A stretch of DNA of 21,725 nucleotides from Bryobacterales bacterium (lineage in GTDB: Bacteria; Cyanobacteriota; Vampirovibrionia; Obscuribacterales; Obscuribacteraceae). Location of the stretch: NCBI GenBank assembly GCA_903970295.1, contig CAJCHQ010000355.1, forward strand, positions 1 through 21,725, in the 5' to 3' direction. Of this stretch, positions 1 to 9,272 are shown in pieces (the stretch's first letter is position 1; each line of letters begins with the position of its first letter). The position numbers were made by a program, and so were the translations under genes. Under the pieces are notes generated by a model. It saw nothing but the letters and a program-made list of their open reading frames with translations. It searched no databases and was not told where the DNA came from.

Positions 1-661
1 GCGAAAACAAATCGAGCAGAGGGAAGCGCACAAAATCCGCCTGATCAGCTGAAAGCGCCTGTTGCGGAGATTTTCTGATTGCCGCCCGCTGTTGCCTGAC
101 GGTCACCGCCGCAGCCTGATCTTTCAATTTAAGGCGAATATAAATCGTCAAAAGTGTAGGTAACGTTCCCACAAGATATAAATAACGCCAACCCAAATTA
201 CCAATCAGTAAATTGATTACCGCTAAGAGAAAAAAGCCGCAAGGGAATGCACTTTGCAGAACGCCTGTCGCATGCAATCTCGATTTACCTGACCAGGCCT
301 CGGCCACCATCACACCACCGACAGAAATCTCGCCGCCAATACCGACCCCAACCAAAAAGCGATAGATGGCCAGCTGCTCCCAGGAATGGCTGGTAGCGCA
401 CAAACCAGTGAAAACGGCATAGAACAAAACAGTAACTAATAACGTCTGGGCGCGCCCAAAATAATCGGCAATGATACCAAACACCACGGCTCCGCCAGCC
501 CAGCCACACAAAAACACGGCAATGATCGCAGCCCCCGCTTTAGCAACAAGAGCATGCTCGTTTGTTTGCATTAGTTCAGACAAAGATGGAAATAGCGTCA
601 AGGTATAAATCGATGCGTCCATGCCATCGAAGAGCATCCCGAACCAGGTAGCTAGAAGCAT
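1..661 (-). CDS. MFS transporter, metabolite:H+ symporter type (C-terminus outside window)
   Basis: This is an inner-membrane major facilitator superfamily carrier. Only the first 220 residues are visible, because the gene runs off the left edge. The reading frame opens with a hydrophobic first helix carrying the FDGMDASIY segment. It then shows MFS loop motif A at residues 57-72 (GAVVFGIIADYFGRAQ) and a second conserved stretch, RFLVGVGIGGEISVGG, typical of the sugar/organic-acid/aromatic-acid symporter branch. About six membrane helices fit in the visible part, half of the usual twelve. The ATG at 661 is the only standard start after an in-frame stop that overlaps the end of mnmA, and no strong ribosome binding site is seen. 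The gene lies 56 nt downstream of mnmA on the same strand. The substrate cannot be told from the sequence; the family placement is firm. Confidence 0.85.
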   Translation of the reverse strand, partial: MLLATWFGMLFDGMDASIYTLTLFPSLSELMQTNEHALVAKAGAAIIAVFLCGWAGGAVVFGIIADYFGRAQTLLVTVLFYAVFTGLCATSHSWEQLAIYRFLVGVGIGGEISVGGVMVAEAWSGKSRLHATGVLQSAFPCGFFLLAVINLLIGNLGWRYLYLVGTLPTLLTIYIRLKLKDQAAAVTVRQQRAAIRKSPQQALSADQADFVRFPLLDLFS

Positions 662-717
662 GCCAGGCGGATTTTGAATCGGGGGGTGAGGATGGTGAAT
701 TGGTGAGAGACGAGAGA

Positions 718-1899
718 TCAGTCAATCCAGCCGCCACCAATGACGAAGGTATTGCTTTCGTCGTAGATGCCTAAAACCTGACCGGCGGTTATTGCCGGCT
801 GGGCTTCTTCGAAGCGCACCGAGACTTGATTATCCGGCAACGGTGTCACTACTGCCCAGGTGGCGGGACTGTTGTATCGAATTTTCGCCAGCGCGGAAAA
901 TGGCTCGGTCGGTGGCTCATCCACCAGCCAATTGGTGAATGACGCTGTCAGCTCTCTTCTCAGAAGAGCCTCCTTCGGTCCCACATAGACGATGCGCATA
1001 TCAGGATCGAGCGAAGTGACGTAAAGCGGCTCTTGAGCGGCAACTCCGATGCCACGGCGTTGACCGACGGTATAATTATGCGTGCCTTTGTGCTCGCCTA
1101 ATAGTTCGCCCGAAACCGCATGAATAATTGCGCCCGGCGCTTCAATTAAAAAATTGGCTAGATAAGTTTGCGCAGTTTGTCCCTGCGGGATGAAGCAAAG
1201 ATCCTGACTATCAGGTCGATTGGCACTAGCCAGCTCGTGTTCGTTGGCGATCTCTCGAATTTGTTCTTTGGTGTAATCGCCTAAAGGCAAAAGTGTCGAG
1301 CGCAATTGTTCCATGGTGATGCCCCAAAGAACATACGATTGATCTTTCTTTGGATCCGCAGCCCGAGCCAATCGCGAACTATTTTCACCGTGAATGACGC
1401 GAGCATAATGACCAGTGGCAATGTAGGAAGCATTAAGCAATTTCTTGCTGTAATTGAGAAGAGCACCCCATTTGATCAAGGTGTTGCACAGCGAACAAGG
1501 TAATGGTGTGCGGGCTCGCGCATATGATTGGTGAAACTGATCGATGATTTCGTTTTTGAATAATTCGCGTAAATCGACGGCATGGTGTTCGATTCCCAGT
1601 TGTTCGCAGACACGTGCCGCATCGACCATCCCGGTATCGCAACAGCGACTGCCGGACTTGATCAACCAACCCGTGACGCCAACTACGTCGTAGCCTTCTT
1701 TCTGCATGAGCAAGGCAGTGGTGCTGCTGTCGACGCCACCACTCATCAAAACTGCCACTCGCGTTTTGTTCACCGGCACGGGGCTGGCAATGCGCTTGGA
1801 AGCCACGGCGCAGACCGCTTCTACGGTTGCCGCGTCAGGCGTGTCAGGATGCGATTTCGCATCGGCGCGCATAATTTCTAGGTCTTCTTGCGTCTTCAC
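718..1899 (-). CDS. mnmA: tRNA-specific 2-thiouridylase MnmA
   Basis: MnmA is a cytoplasmic enzyme that activates the wobble uridine (U34) of Lys, Glu and Gln tRNAs with ATP and inserts sulfur received from a relay, giving 2-thiouridine. The PP-loop SGGVDSS is at residues 53-59. The first catalytic cysteine lies in PCSLCNTLIKWG (Cys138, with Cys135 making a CxxC), and the second in the motif DSQDLCFI (Cys235). GHYAR is at 163-167, and the C-terminal beta-barrel follows YTVGQRRGIG. At 393 residues it is about 25 longer than typical MnmA because of an N-terminal extension of some 45 residues before the PP-loop. The start is a GTG preceded by a GAGG/GGCGG-like site; an ATG ten codons in (1872) is the alternative. 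The tRNA array in this window includes a TTG-anticodon Gln tRNA, a natural substrate of this enzyme class. Confidence 0.96.
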   Translation of the reverse strand: MKTQEDLEIMRADAKSHPDTPDAATVEAVCAVASKRIASPVPVNKTRVAVLMSGGVDSSTTALLMQKEGYDVVGVTGWLIKSGSRCCDTGMVDAARVCEQLGIEHHAVDLRELFKNEIIDQFHQSYARARTPLPCSLCNTLIKWGALLNYSKKLLNASYIATGHYARVIHGENSSRLARAADPKKDQSYVLWGITMEQLRSTLLPLGDYTKEQIREIANEHELASANRPDSQDLCFIPQGQTAQTYLANFLIEAPGAIIHAVSGELLGEHKGTHNYTVGQRRGIGVAAQEPLYVTSLDPDMRIVYVGPKEALLRRELTASFTNWLVDEPPTEPFSALAKIRYNSPATWAVVTPLPDNQVSVRFEEAQPAITAGQVLGIYDESNTFVIGGGWID

Positions 1900-1967
1900 T
1901 ATAGTTCCGCCTCGGGAATTGGCATTGTACTACAAGTACCTTTGCAACGCCGCCAGCATCATCGAAA

Positions 1968-2031
1968 GCGTTACGTCCAGGCGTTACACGTCCAGTCTTC
2001 CGGTCGGGGCTTGAGACAAGCGTACGTCCAG
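1968..2031. repeat. Three copies of ACGTCCAG between mnmA and a TPR gene
   Basis: The octamer ACGTCCAG occurs at 1973-1980, 1988-1995 and 2024-2031. The first two copies sit in a near-tandem unit of about 14 nt beginning GCGTTAC. The repeats lie in the 136-nt gap upstream of mnmA (read on minus) and just past the stop of the TPR gene. A regulatory site or a decayed small repeat are both possible; no protein or RNA assignment can be made. Confidence 0.4.
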
Positions 2032-2035
2032 CCGA

Positions 2036-3550
2036 TTAGCCCGGCTCGTTACCTAAAAGGCGACTGAGGCGAGCCTGCGCCTGCTTAACGTTCAGCCCAG
2101 TGGGCGCCAACTTCAGATACGCTCTGTATTCAACCACCGCCTGGCGAGTCTTGTCGGTCTTTTCCATGACGATAGCCAAATTGTAGTGGGCTACCGGTAA
2201 ATCCACTCCCGACTGCATAATTGCTCGTTTATAAGCGCTCTCTGCACTCTTAAAATCGCCACGCTGCTTGAGCACCAGTCCCAGAGCATTCTGCGCCAAC
2301 GGAAAAGTCGTGCCGGAAACGCGTGCGTTTTCAATTGCCCTTTTGAAAGCAGCTTCGGCGCCATCTGAGTCATTCATCAAGCGCAACAGCTGACCGAGAT
2401 TGTAATTGGCAGTGGCGAAGTTACCATTTTTCAAGCCGATCGCACGGGCGTAGGCTTTCTTAGCCCTGACATAACTGCCGGCTTGATGCATCAAAGCGAA
2501 ACCGAGGTTATTCCAGAGATTAGGGTCGCTGTCGGCCTCTTGCAGCTGACTCTCGATCGCCTTTTCGGCGGCAGCCCATTGCCGATCAGCCAAAAGTCGC
2601 TCGACATCAGCCGGGGCCACGCTTGGCATGAAATTGCTGCTATCTAGCAGTTTCACAACACTGGCAGGGGCAACTTTGGCGGAGTTCAATTTAGTCAGAA
2701 TGCGCCGCGTATCGGCGGCGTATTGCGAGTTTTTCTCGTATTTAATAGATTCTTCGAAGGCTGAGCGTGCTTCATCAATCTTATTCTCGGCCGCCAATGC
2801 TACACCAAGATGATACCAAGCCATTGAGTAGTCGGGCTTTCGAGCGATCGCTTCGCGTGCCTGTTGCACTGCATCTTTATAATGACCGTTGTCATAGTAC
2901 ATTTTAGCCAGACCATTGTAAGCCGGAGCATAATCGCTATTCAGACTGATTGCAGCGGCAAAATGCTTGATTGCTTCATTGAGCTGATGGGCATCACTGA
3001 GGGCATTGGCCAGGTTGACATGCACCTTGTATGCGTCGTTGCCGGCATGTTCCAGAGCCCGCTTGAAATAGGCAATCGCCGGCGCGTAGTGCTCTTGACG
3101 ATAGGCAGCATTGCCCAGATCGTTGAGCAAATTGGCGTCTCCGGGCTGCAGCTTGAGAGCCTCCTGTAAGGGTTTTTCCGCCGCCGCGAAATTACCTTCA
3201 CGCAGATAAGTTCGCCCCAAGCCAGTTTGCGCGTCCGATGACTGCGGGTCTTTGGCGATTATTTTCAGAAAGCCTTTTTGCGCCTCGTCCAATTCACCGT
3301 GATCGAGGTGGATTTGAGCCTGATAAAGGTCGTCAACTGTCGCAGTCGTAACATCGTGCTTCTGGGCTAGAACCGGCTCAGAAACTAGAACGCCCAAAGC
3401 GATCGATACCGCGAGCAATCTCTCGGCAGGCCTGGTAAATCTTTCTGTGCACTGTGTTTGCAGTTTTTTGCTCCAGATGACAGGATGCCAGATCGTATTA
3501 TAAGCTCTGCCGCCACCTTTGCCAGTAATATTTGAAGCAAAGGCGAGCAA
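2036..3550 (-). CDS. Secreted tetratricopeptide-repeat (TPR) protein
   Basis: This is a TPR solenoid, a scaffold for protein-protein contacts, probably exported. A hydrophobic segment at residues 44-62 ending EPVLA before QKH looks like a Sec signal peptide cleaved near residue 62. After it come roughly ten TPR units spanning 74-500, in two blocks: about 74-280, and about 335-500 after a linker. Units show the usual A-x-x-x-Y/F-x-x-A-L spacing, for example GLGRTYLREGNFAAAE and NLGFALMHQAGSYVRAK. The annotated start is TTG at 3550, which leaves an unusually long 43-residue polar N-region, so the true start may lie further in (a TTG codon exists at residue 45, but it would remove the positive charges). 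No enzymatic motif is visible and the partner is unknown. It precedes mnmA on the same strand with a 136-nt gap, so cotranscription is uncertain. Confidence 0.85.
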   Translation of the reverse strand: MLAFASNITGKGGGRAYNTIWHPVIWSKKLQTQCTERFTRPAERLLAVSIALGVLVSEPVLAQKHDVTTATVDDLYQAQIHLDHGELDEAQKGFLKIIAKDPQSSDAQTGLGRTYLREGNFAAAEKPLQEALKLQPGDANLLNDLGNAAYRQEHYAPAIAYFKRALEHAGNDAYKVHVNLANALSDAHQLNEAIKHFAAAISLNSDYAPAYNGLAKMYYDNGHYKDAVQQAREAIARKPDYSMAWYHLGVALAAENKIDEARSAFEESIKYEKNSQYAADTRRILTKLNSAKVAPASVVKLLDSSNFMPSVAPADVERLLADRQWAAAEKAIESQLQEADSDPNLWNNLGFALMHQAGSYVRAKKAYARAIGLKNGNFATANYNLGQLLRLMNDSDGAEAAFKRAIENARVSGTTFPLAQNALGLVLKQRGDFKSAESAYKRAIMQSGVDLPVAHYNLAIVMEKTDKTRQAVVEYRAYLKLAPTGLNVKQAQARLSRLLGNEPG

Positions 3551-3702
3551 AGGGAAGCTAGCTGATAAGCAGTTGTGCTACGATAATACATCCCCATTTT
3601 CTGGAAAGGCTAGTCGACTGGCGCTTTGACAGCAATTGGGTGAATCTGGTTCGGGTCAAATGGTGCCTTGACACGAACATATCAGGGAAATTACGGAAAC
3701 CT

Positions 3703-3711
3703 AGAGGAAGG
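3703..3711 (+). promoter_or_regulatory. Ribosome binding site that favours the ATG start of mfd
   Basis: AGAGGAAGG ends 10 nt before the ATG at 3722. The competing in-frame TTG at 3668 lacks such a site and adds 18 residues not expected for Mfd. Confidence 0.55.
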
Positions 3712-3721
3712 CAAAAGACCT

Positions 3722-6700
3722 ATGCGTGAAAACGCTCTCGCCACAGTCCTCCACCAACGATTTTTAGAATGTCCACAGTATGCGCGCCTTCTCGCTCGGA
3801 CGGCGCGTGCATCATTGGGCGAGCTGAATATTTCGGGGCTGACTGATTCAGCAAAAACTTTGATCTTGTCTTTGTTGATGCACGAGGTCAAGCGTCCGTT
3901 CTTTATGGTGGTGCCGGATAATCATATCGGTGCTCGCTTTCAGCAAGAACTCGCCAACCTGGTTCGTTACCCGGTGTTCTTTTATCCAGCCTCTGAGGTT
4001 TCGCCCTACGAGCAGGTTTTGAGCAGTCCCGACAACACGGCACCACAGATGGAGCTGCTTCAACACATCATGAGGCAGCCCAAAGAGCCTTATTTTGTTC
4101 TCGTTCCCGCGCGTGCCCTGATGCAGCGCGTGCTCGATCCGCAAACTCTGCAAAGAAGCAACATTCATTTGAAGGTCGGAGAGACCCTGGATTCGAATGG
4201 CTTCGCCAAAATGTTGACCAGAATCGGTTATACCCGAGAATCACTGGTCACGCTGCGTGGCGAATTCAGTATCAGGGGCGATATCATCGACGTTTTCCCA
4301 TCGTCAGGTATGCCCATTCGCATTGAACTGTTCGGCGATGAAATCGAATCGATCCGAGTCTTCAATATCGAAAATCAACGTTCGGTCGAAGAGGCTCATG
4401 ATGTCTTGATTCCGCCGCGCTACTGGATCATTCTCGGCAGCGAAAAATCGGACCGAGAAGCGCTTGCCGAAAAACTGAGTGCCGTCGCCGAAGAAACACA
4501 GGCAAAACTAGACGAGCAAGCGGCCGACACTCTGCGCGCTGTCATGGAAAACGATTTGCATGCTTTGACAATCGGCTCCTACCCGGAGTCGTCCGAATAT
4601 TACGCGCCCTATGTGCACGAACGCTTTTGCACTCTGGCCGACTACATTCCCGATCATTCGCTTTTGCTCTTCGATGAGTGGGATACGCTCATGTTGTCTT
4701 TGCAGTCTTACGAGAAAAAGCTTGAAACTTCATTCTCCGAAGGACTGACGACCGGGCGCCTATTGCCGTTGCCACGACCTCTGCATATGTCTGCCGCCGA
4801 ATTGACTCAGCTGACTCAATCAAAACAACGAGTCTATTTGTCGACCCTGCCCATATTCGAAGATGAAACGATAAATTCGGTCGTCAAATTCGACTGCCAT
4901 CCAATCGAGCGATTCGGCAACCAAATGAATTTGCTGGTCGACAAAATTAAAGCCTGGCGCAGAGACGGACATCGCGTCCTGATTTCGACTGAACAACCTC
5001 AGAGATTGATGGGACTGCTCAAGGAGTGGGATTGTCCTTCGGCATATATTCCTGGTCCGAATGAAAACGCTACCGCTGGTGACACTTATATCAACGCCGA
5101 AAAAGCTTCAGCAGACGACGACAAGCCGGCTGACAACGGCGGCAAATCAGCAGCAAATGGTGGCAAAGCTGCCAGCAACGGCGATAAAACTCCGGCAAAT
5201 GCCGACAAAGCCACCACAAATGGTGACAAAACCGGCACCAACGGCGACTCAGCCGGACACATCATCACCTCCGCCGAGATCAGCTCGAACCAATCAGCAG
5301 GCGGGGCCGGTACCATCCTCGGCGACATGATCAAATATGTGCGCTCAGGCTCTCCCGGAGCCAACGAAGTATGGGTCACCCGACACGGCTTCGTAGGCGG
5401 CTTCCGTCTGGAAGATGTGCAGCTGGTTTCGATCACTGATACCGAAATGTTCGGTCTGAAACGCAAGCCGACAGTCTACAGGCGTCCGAGTGTAGAAAAA
5501 TCATCTGAACGTTTTACGTCGGTTGCCGACCTCAAAGTCGGCGACTATGTGGTGCACATCAAACAAGGTATCGGCCAATTTATCGGCGTCCAACGCATCA
5601 CGGTCGACACTCAGCAGCGTGAATATTTGACCGTCCAGTATGCCGGCGAAGACAGGCTCTACGTGCCGGTCGACCAGATCAACATGCTTTCTCGCTATCG
5701 TGGTGCCGGTGATAGTGCGCCGCGATTATCACGCTTGGGTGGCGCCGAGTGGGAAACGACGAAGCGTCGCGTCAAAAAATCAGTCAAAGCGGTGGCCGAG
5801 GATCTGGTCAATCTCTATGCCATGCGGGCTAAGCAGGAAGGCTTCGCAGCCAGTGCCGATACGCCCTGGCAATACGAGATGGAAGAAGCATTCGCTTACG
5901 AGGAAACGCCGGATCAATGGCAAGCCATTGTCGACACCAAAAGAGATCTGGAATCGACCAAACCGATGGATCGCTTGATTTGCGGAGACGTCGGTTTCGG
6001 CAAGACGGAAGTGGCCATTCGCGGCATATTCAAAGAAATCATGTCCGGCAAACAAGCGGCCGTACTTGTGCCGACGACGATCTTAGCCCAACAGCATTTC
6101 AATACTTTGAGCGAACGCTTTGCGCCTTATCCAATCAAGGTTGGCTTATTAAGCCGTTTCCGCAGCGCAAAAGAGCAACGAGAAGTAGTGCAGAGATTGG
6201 CCACGGGCGAATGCGACGTGGTCGTGGGCACACACCGCATGCTGCAAAAAGATATTGCCTTCAAGGATCTGGGGTTGATCGTCATCGACGAAGAGCAACG
6301 TTTTGGTGTCGCCCACAAGGAAAAGCTGAAACAACTGAGAGTGATGGTAGATGTTTTGACGATGTCGGCCACACCCATCCCTCGCACTTTGCACATGGCG
6401 CTATCGGGCGCTCGCGACATGAGCTTGATCAACACGCCGCCAACCAATCGCGCACCGATCAAAACTCTGGTCGGAGAATACAAACTGCCTCTTGTGCGCA
6501 CGGCTATTCTGCACGAGATGGAGCGCGGTGGGCAAGTCTACTTCGTCCACAATCGGGTCGAATCAATCGAGATGATTGCCGCTGAACTAAAACAATTGGT
6601 ACCGGAAGCGCGCATCATCGTTGGTCACGGTCAAATGGGGGAGCACGAACTGGAAAACGTCATGCTCGATTTCATGGCCCATCAATTCGACATTCTTGTC

Positions 6701-7567
6701 TGCACGACGATTATCGAATCAGGACTGGACATTCCCAATACCAACACGATCATTATCAATGAAGCCGATAAGCTCGGCTTAGCTCAGATGTATCAGCTCC
6801 GCGGACGGGTTGGCCGCAGCGATGTTCAAGCTTATGCGTATTGCCTGTACCGCCCGCAAAAAGTTTTGAGCGAAACCGCTCAGAACAGACTGAAAGCAAT
6901 TCGAGAGTTCACGTCTCTGGGCTCAGGCTATCAAATCGCTTTGCGCGATATGGAGATTCGCGGCGTCGGTAATATTCTCGGGGCCGAACAGCACGGACAT
7001 ATGATCGCGGTCGGCTTCGACTTGTATTGCAAATTGCTGGAAGAGTCTGTCGCGGAATTGAAGGGCGAAAGCGTCAGCGCCGATACAGAAACACAGGTGG
7101 ATATCAACGTTACGGCATTTTTGCCCGAGTCTTACATCGCCGACAACGACCAGCGCTTGATCGAATACAAGCGCCTGGCGGATGTAAAAGCAGAAAGACA
7201 GTTGAATATGCTCGTAGACGAATGGAAAGATCGCTTCGGCGATATGCCACAGGAAGCACTGCAACTTGTTTCGGTCGTTCGCCTGCGGTTGCTCGCCAAC
7301 AAAGCCTCGGTCAGCGCGATCAAGCCGGAAGCGCAGGGCATTCGCCTGCACGTCAATTTCCGCCTGCAGCAATGGCTGCCGATCCAAACCCGCCTGCCCA
7401 AGCACCTCGCCCAGAGAACCACCTACAAACCAGGACAGGCTGGTGGTCATGGACCGACCCCGTATATACTGGTTCGTTCGCAAGGCGTTTCTCCGCCCGA
7501 ACAATTGAGTTTGCTGGAAGAGCTGCTTAGTGCTATGGTGGCAAATTATCAGGAGAAAGCCAGTTAG
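3722..7567 (+). CDS. mfd: Transcription-repair coupling factor Mfd
   Basis: Mfd is a DNA translocase that recognises RNA polymerase stalled at lesions, pushes it off the DNA and recruits UvrA. The N-terminal UvrB-like module includes the conserved EVSPYEQV and TRESLVTLRGEFSIRGDIIDVFP. The RNA-polymerase-interaction domain starts near residue 603 (LKVGDYVVHIKQGIGQFIGV). The helicase core has the Walker A motif GDVGFGKT at 755-762 and the Walker B box DEEQ at 856-859, followed by MSATPIPRTLHMALSG, TTIIESGLDIPNTNT and QLRGRVGRS. The TRCF C-terminal domain closes the protein. At 1281 residues it is longer than the roughly 1150 usual. Part of the excess is a low-complexity insert at about residues 455-515, rich in N, G, D, K, A and T, placed inside the domain before the RID. 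An in-frame TTG at 3668 could give 1299 residues. The foldase lipoprotein gene starts 15 nt downstream, probably in the same transcript. Confidence 0.97.
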   Translation: MRENALATVLHQRFLECPQYARLLARTARASLGELNISGLTDSAKTLILSLLMHEVKRPFFMVVPDNHIGARFQQELANLVRYPVFFYPASEVSPYEQVLSSPDNTAPQMELLQHIMRQPKEPYFVLVPARALMQRVLDPQTLQRSNIHLKVGETLDSNGFAKMLTRIGYTRESLVTLRGEFSIRGDIIDVFPSSGMPIRIELFGDEIESIRVFNIENQRSVEEAHDVLIPPRYWIILGSEKSDREALAEKLSAVAEETQAKLDEQAADTLRAVMENDLHALTIGSYPESSEYYAPYVHERFCTLADYIPDHSLLLFDEWDTLMLSLQSYEKKLETSFSEGLTTGRLLPLPRPLHMSAAELTQLTQSKQRVYLSTLPIFEDETINSVVKFDCHPIERFGNQMNLLVDKIKAWRRDGHRVLISTEQPQRLMGLLKEWDCPSAYIPGPNENATAGDTYINAEKASADDDKPADNGGKSAANGGKAASNGDKTPANADKATTNGDKTGTNGDSAGHIITSAEISSNQSAGGAGTILGDMIKYVRSGSPGANEVWVTRHGFVGGFRLEDVQLVSITDTEMFGLKRKPTVYRRPSVEKSSERFTSVADLKVGDYVVHIKQGIGQFIGVQRITVDTQQREYLTVQYAGEDRLYVPVDQINMLSRYRGAGDSAPRLSRLGGAEWETTKRRVKKSVKAVAEDLVNLYAMRAKQEGFAASADTPWQYEMEEAFAYEETPDQWQAIVDTKRDLESTKPMDRLICGDVGFGKTEVAIRGIFKEIMSGKQAAVLVPTTILAQQHFNTLSERFAPYPIKVGLLSRFRSAKEQREVVQRLATGECDVVVGTHRMLQKDIAFKDLGLIVIDEEQRFGVAHKEKLKQLRVMVDVLTMSATPIPRTLHMALSGARDMSLINTPPTNRAPIKTLVGEYKLPLVRTAILHEMERGGQVYFVHNRVESIEMIAAELKQLVPEARIIVGHGQMGEHELENVMLDFMAHQFDILVCTTIIESGLDIPNTNTIIINEADKLGLAQMYQLRGRVGRSDVQAYAYCLYRPQKVLSETAQNRLKAIREFTSLGSGYQIALRDMEIRGVGNILGAEQHGHMIAVGFDLYCKLLEESVAELKGESVSADTETQVDINVTAFLPESYIADNDQRLIEYKRLADVKAERQLNMLVDEWKDRFGDMPQEALQLVSVVRLRLLANKASVSAIKPEAQGIRLHVNFRLQQWLPIQTRLPKHLAQRTTYKPGQAGGHGPTPYILVRSQGVSPPEQLSLLEELLSAMVANYQEKAS

Positions 7568-7582
7568 ATATGGAGCAGTAAA

Positions 7583-9271
7583 GTGAAAAAGACGCCAATG
7601 TCAGGCCAAAGCACCTTTCGTGGCAACATCGCCCTGGCCTGGTCCCTGGGCATTCTCGTATCCCTTGCTGGTTGTGGCAGCCACACCAAAACCGAGACCA
7701 CCAAAGAAACGCAGACCGACAAAGGGAAGAGTGCCGACACTACAACAAGCACTGACACCGATAAAGGTTCCAAAAACGATAAGCTAAAAACCGACGAGGC
7801 TAAGCAGTCCGACCCGGCAAAGTCTGAAGCCGGCAAGTCGGACACCGCCACGACGGATACAAACAAGTCAAATGCCACCAAATCTGGCGAAGTAAGCAAG
7901 ACAGACTCAGGCAAGAACGGGGCCGACGCCGAGAAGTCTGGGGCAGCCGCAAGCAAGTCTGCCGAGGCAACATCTCCAATGGCCTCGACTCCCGGATTGG
8001 CTGTTGATGATCTACCGGAAATCAGCGCCGCCAGCAAGAAGATCAAAATCGACACTATGCCAGACAAACTGGTGATCTGCACCGTCAACGGATCTCCTAT
8101 CACGGTCGCCGATTACAAACACGAATTTAAAATGCGTGAGGCACAAACTCAGGCACTTGTGACAGCCCGGCCTGAAGTAGAAAAGCAATTACTCGATGAT
8201 GCCAAAAATCACAATATCACTTTGACCTCGGACGAAAAGCATAGACTCCTTGCCACGGCTCACAAAGCCCAGAAAGCAACCGGAGACGTGCTGAAAAACT
8301 ACATGAAGGAAAACAATCTTACCCCGGAAGCATTCGATCAAAAAATTCTCGATATGGGACTGGCTCTAAAAGACGGCGCTTTTCAAACTCAACAAACGCT
8401 GCTCAATGAGCTTGTCGATCAACAGATTTTCATCGCCAAAGCTCGTGCCAGCGGTTACACTACGCGCGCCTTCAACAAGTACATGGAGATCAAGCGCACA
8501 CCGCAGTACAAGCGCTACTTAGAAGAGAGTGGCTTCACGCCGGAAGAGGCGCAGACTCAGCTGATTAACCGGCAACTGATTATGATGGCTATCGATGACA
8601 TCCAGAAATCAGCGCCTAAGGCATCGCCCGAGCAGATTCAAAAAGTTTATAAGTTGAATGAAAAGCAGCTTCAGCACGGCGAGCGCGTGCGACTGAGCCA
8701 AATTATCATCGCCGCTCCCGATAAAGATGCGCCAGGAGCCCCGAGCGTAGCCACTCAGGTCAAAGCGCAAAATCCGTCCTTGAGCGGCAAAGAGCTAGAC
8801 GCGAAGATCAAAGAAACAGAAAAAGCACAGCTAGACAAAGCCAAAGCGGCTCTCGCCCAGGCGCTCAAGCCAGGAGCTGATTTTGCTAAATTAGCCAATA
8901 CATTGTCGGACGATCCGGCTGTCAAAAAATTGAAAAATGGTGGAGACATCGGCTACAAAGATTTGAAGCAACTGCAGCCGGAATTCTCAGCCAAAGTGAA
9001 GAGTTTGAAAGTAGGACAGGTCTATCCTCAAGTTCTGAAAACGCAATTCGGCTATCACATCATCAAGTGCACGGCGCGAGAGGGCAAAGGACCGATCTCG
9101 CTTGCCGAAGTCGAGCAAGAAATTTCAAATGGACTGGCGCAACAGCTGCAGTTCAAGGCTGTGGTAGATTACCTGGCTGGTCAGCATAAAACCTCACAAA
9201 TCAAGCTGTCACCAGAGTTTCAGCAGCTGATCGACAAAGACGCTAAGGCGAGCAGCAAACCAACGAAATAG
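7583..9271 (+). CDS. PrsA/SurA-like peptidyl-prolyl isomerase lipoprotein
   Basis: This is a membrane-anchored extracytoplasmic foldase of the parvulin (PpiC) type. The signal peptide ends in a lipobox LAGC with lipidated Cys31. Residues 34-140 form a Lys/Thr/Ser/Asp/Ala-rich tether of low complexity. A SurA N-domain-like region follows (KLVICTVNGSPITVADYKHE onward, to about 345). The parvulin domain spans about 365-500: RVRLSQIII, then DFAKLANTLSDDPAVKKLKNGGDIGY, then FGYHIIKCTA. The start is GTG at 7583 with TGGAG 7 nt upstream. At 562 residues it is longer than typical PrsA or SurA, owing to the tether. It lies 15 nt after mfd, probably as transcriptional read-through rather than a functional link. 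Its stop nearly touches the stop of the convergent gene at 9273. Confidence 0.9.
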   Translation: MKKTPMSGQSTFRGNIALAWSLGILVSLAGCGSHTKTETTKETQTDKGKSADTTTSTDTDKGSKNDKLKTDEAKQSDPAKSEAGKSDTATTDTNKSNATKSGEVSKTDSGKNGADAEKSGAAASKSAEATSPMASTPGLAVDDLPEISAASKKIKIDTMPDKLVICTVNGSPITVADYKHEFKMREAQTQALVTARPEVEKQLLDDAKNHNITLTSDEKHRLLATAHKAQKATGDVLKNYMKENNLTPEAFDQKILDMGLALKDGAFQTQQTLLNELVDQQIFIAKARASGYTTRAFNKYMEIKRTPQYKRYLEESGFTPEEAQTQLINRQLIMMAIDDIQKSAPKASPEQIQKVYKLNEKQLQHGERVRLSQIIIAAPDKDAPGAPSVATQVKAQNPSLSGKELDAKIKETEKAQLDKAKAALAQALKPGADFAKLANTLSDDPAVKKLKNGGDIGYKDLKQLQPEFSAKVKSLKVGQVYPQVLKTQFGYHIIKCTAREGKGPISLAEVEQEISNGLAQQLQFKAVVDYLAGQHKTSQIKLSPEFQQLIDKDAKASSKPTK

Positions 9272-9272
9272 C

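Noticed and set aside
5917..6585. A 222-codon frame overlapping the Mfd helicase core
   Set aside because: The Mfd frame here carries Walker A and B and the conserved helicase motifs; the alternative frame is Arg/His-rich shadow sequence.
7564..8103. A 179-codon minus-strand frame rich in Ser, Leu and Val
   Set aside because: It is the antisense of the charged low-complexity tether of the foldase lipoprotein, which has its own signal peptide, lipobox and good ribosome binding site.
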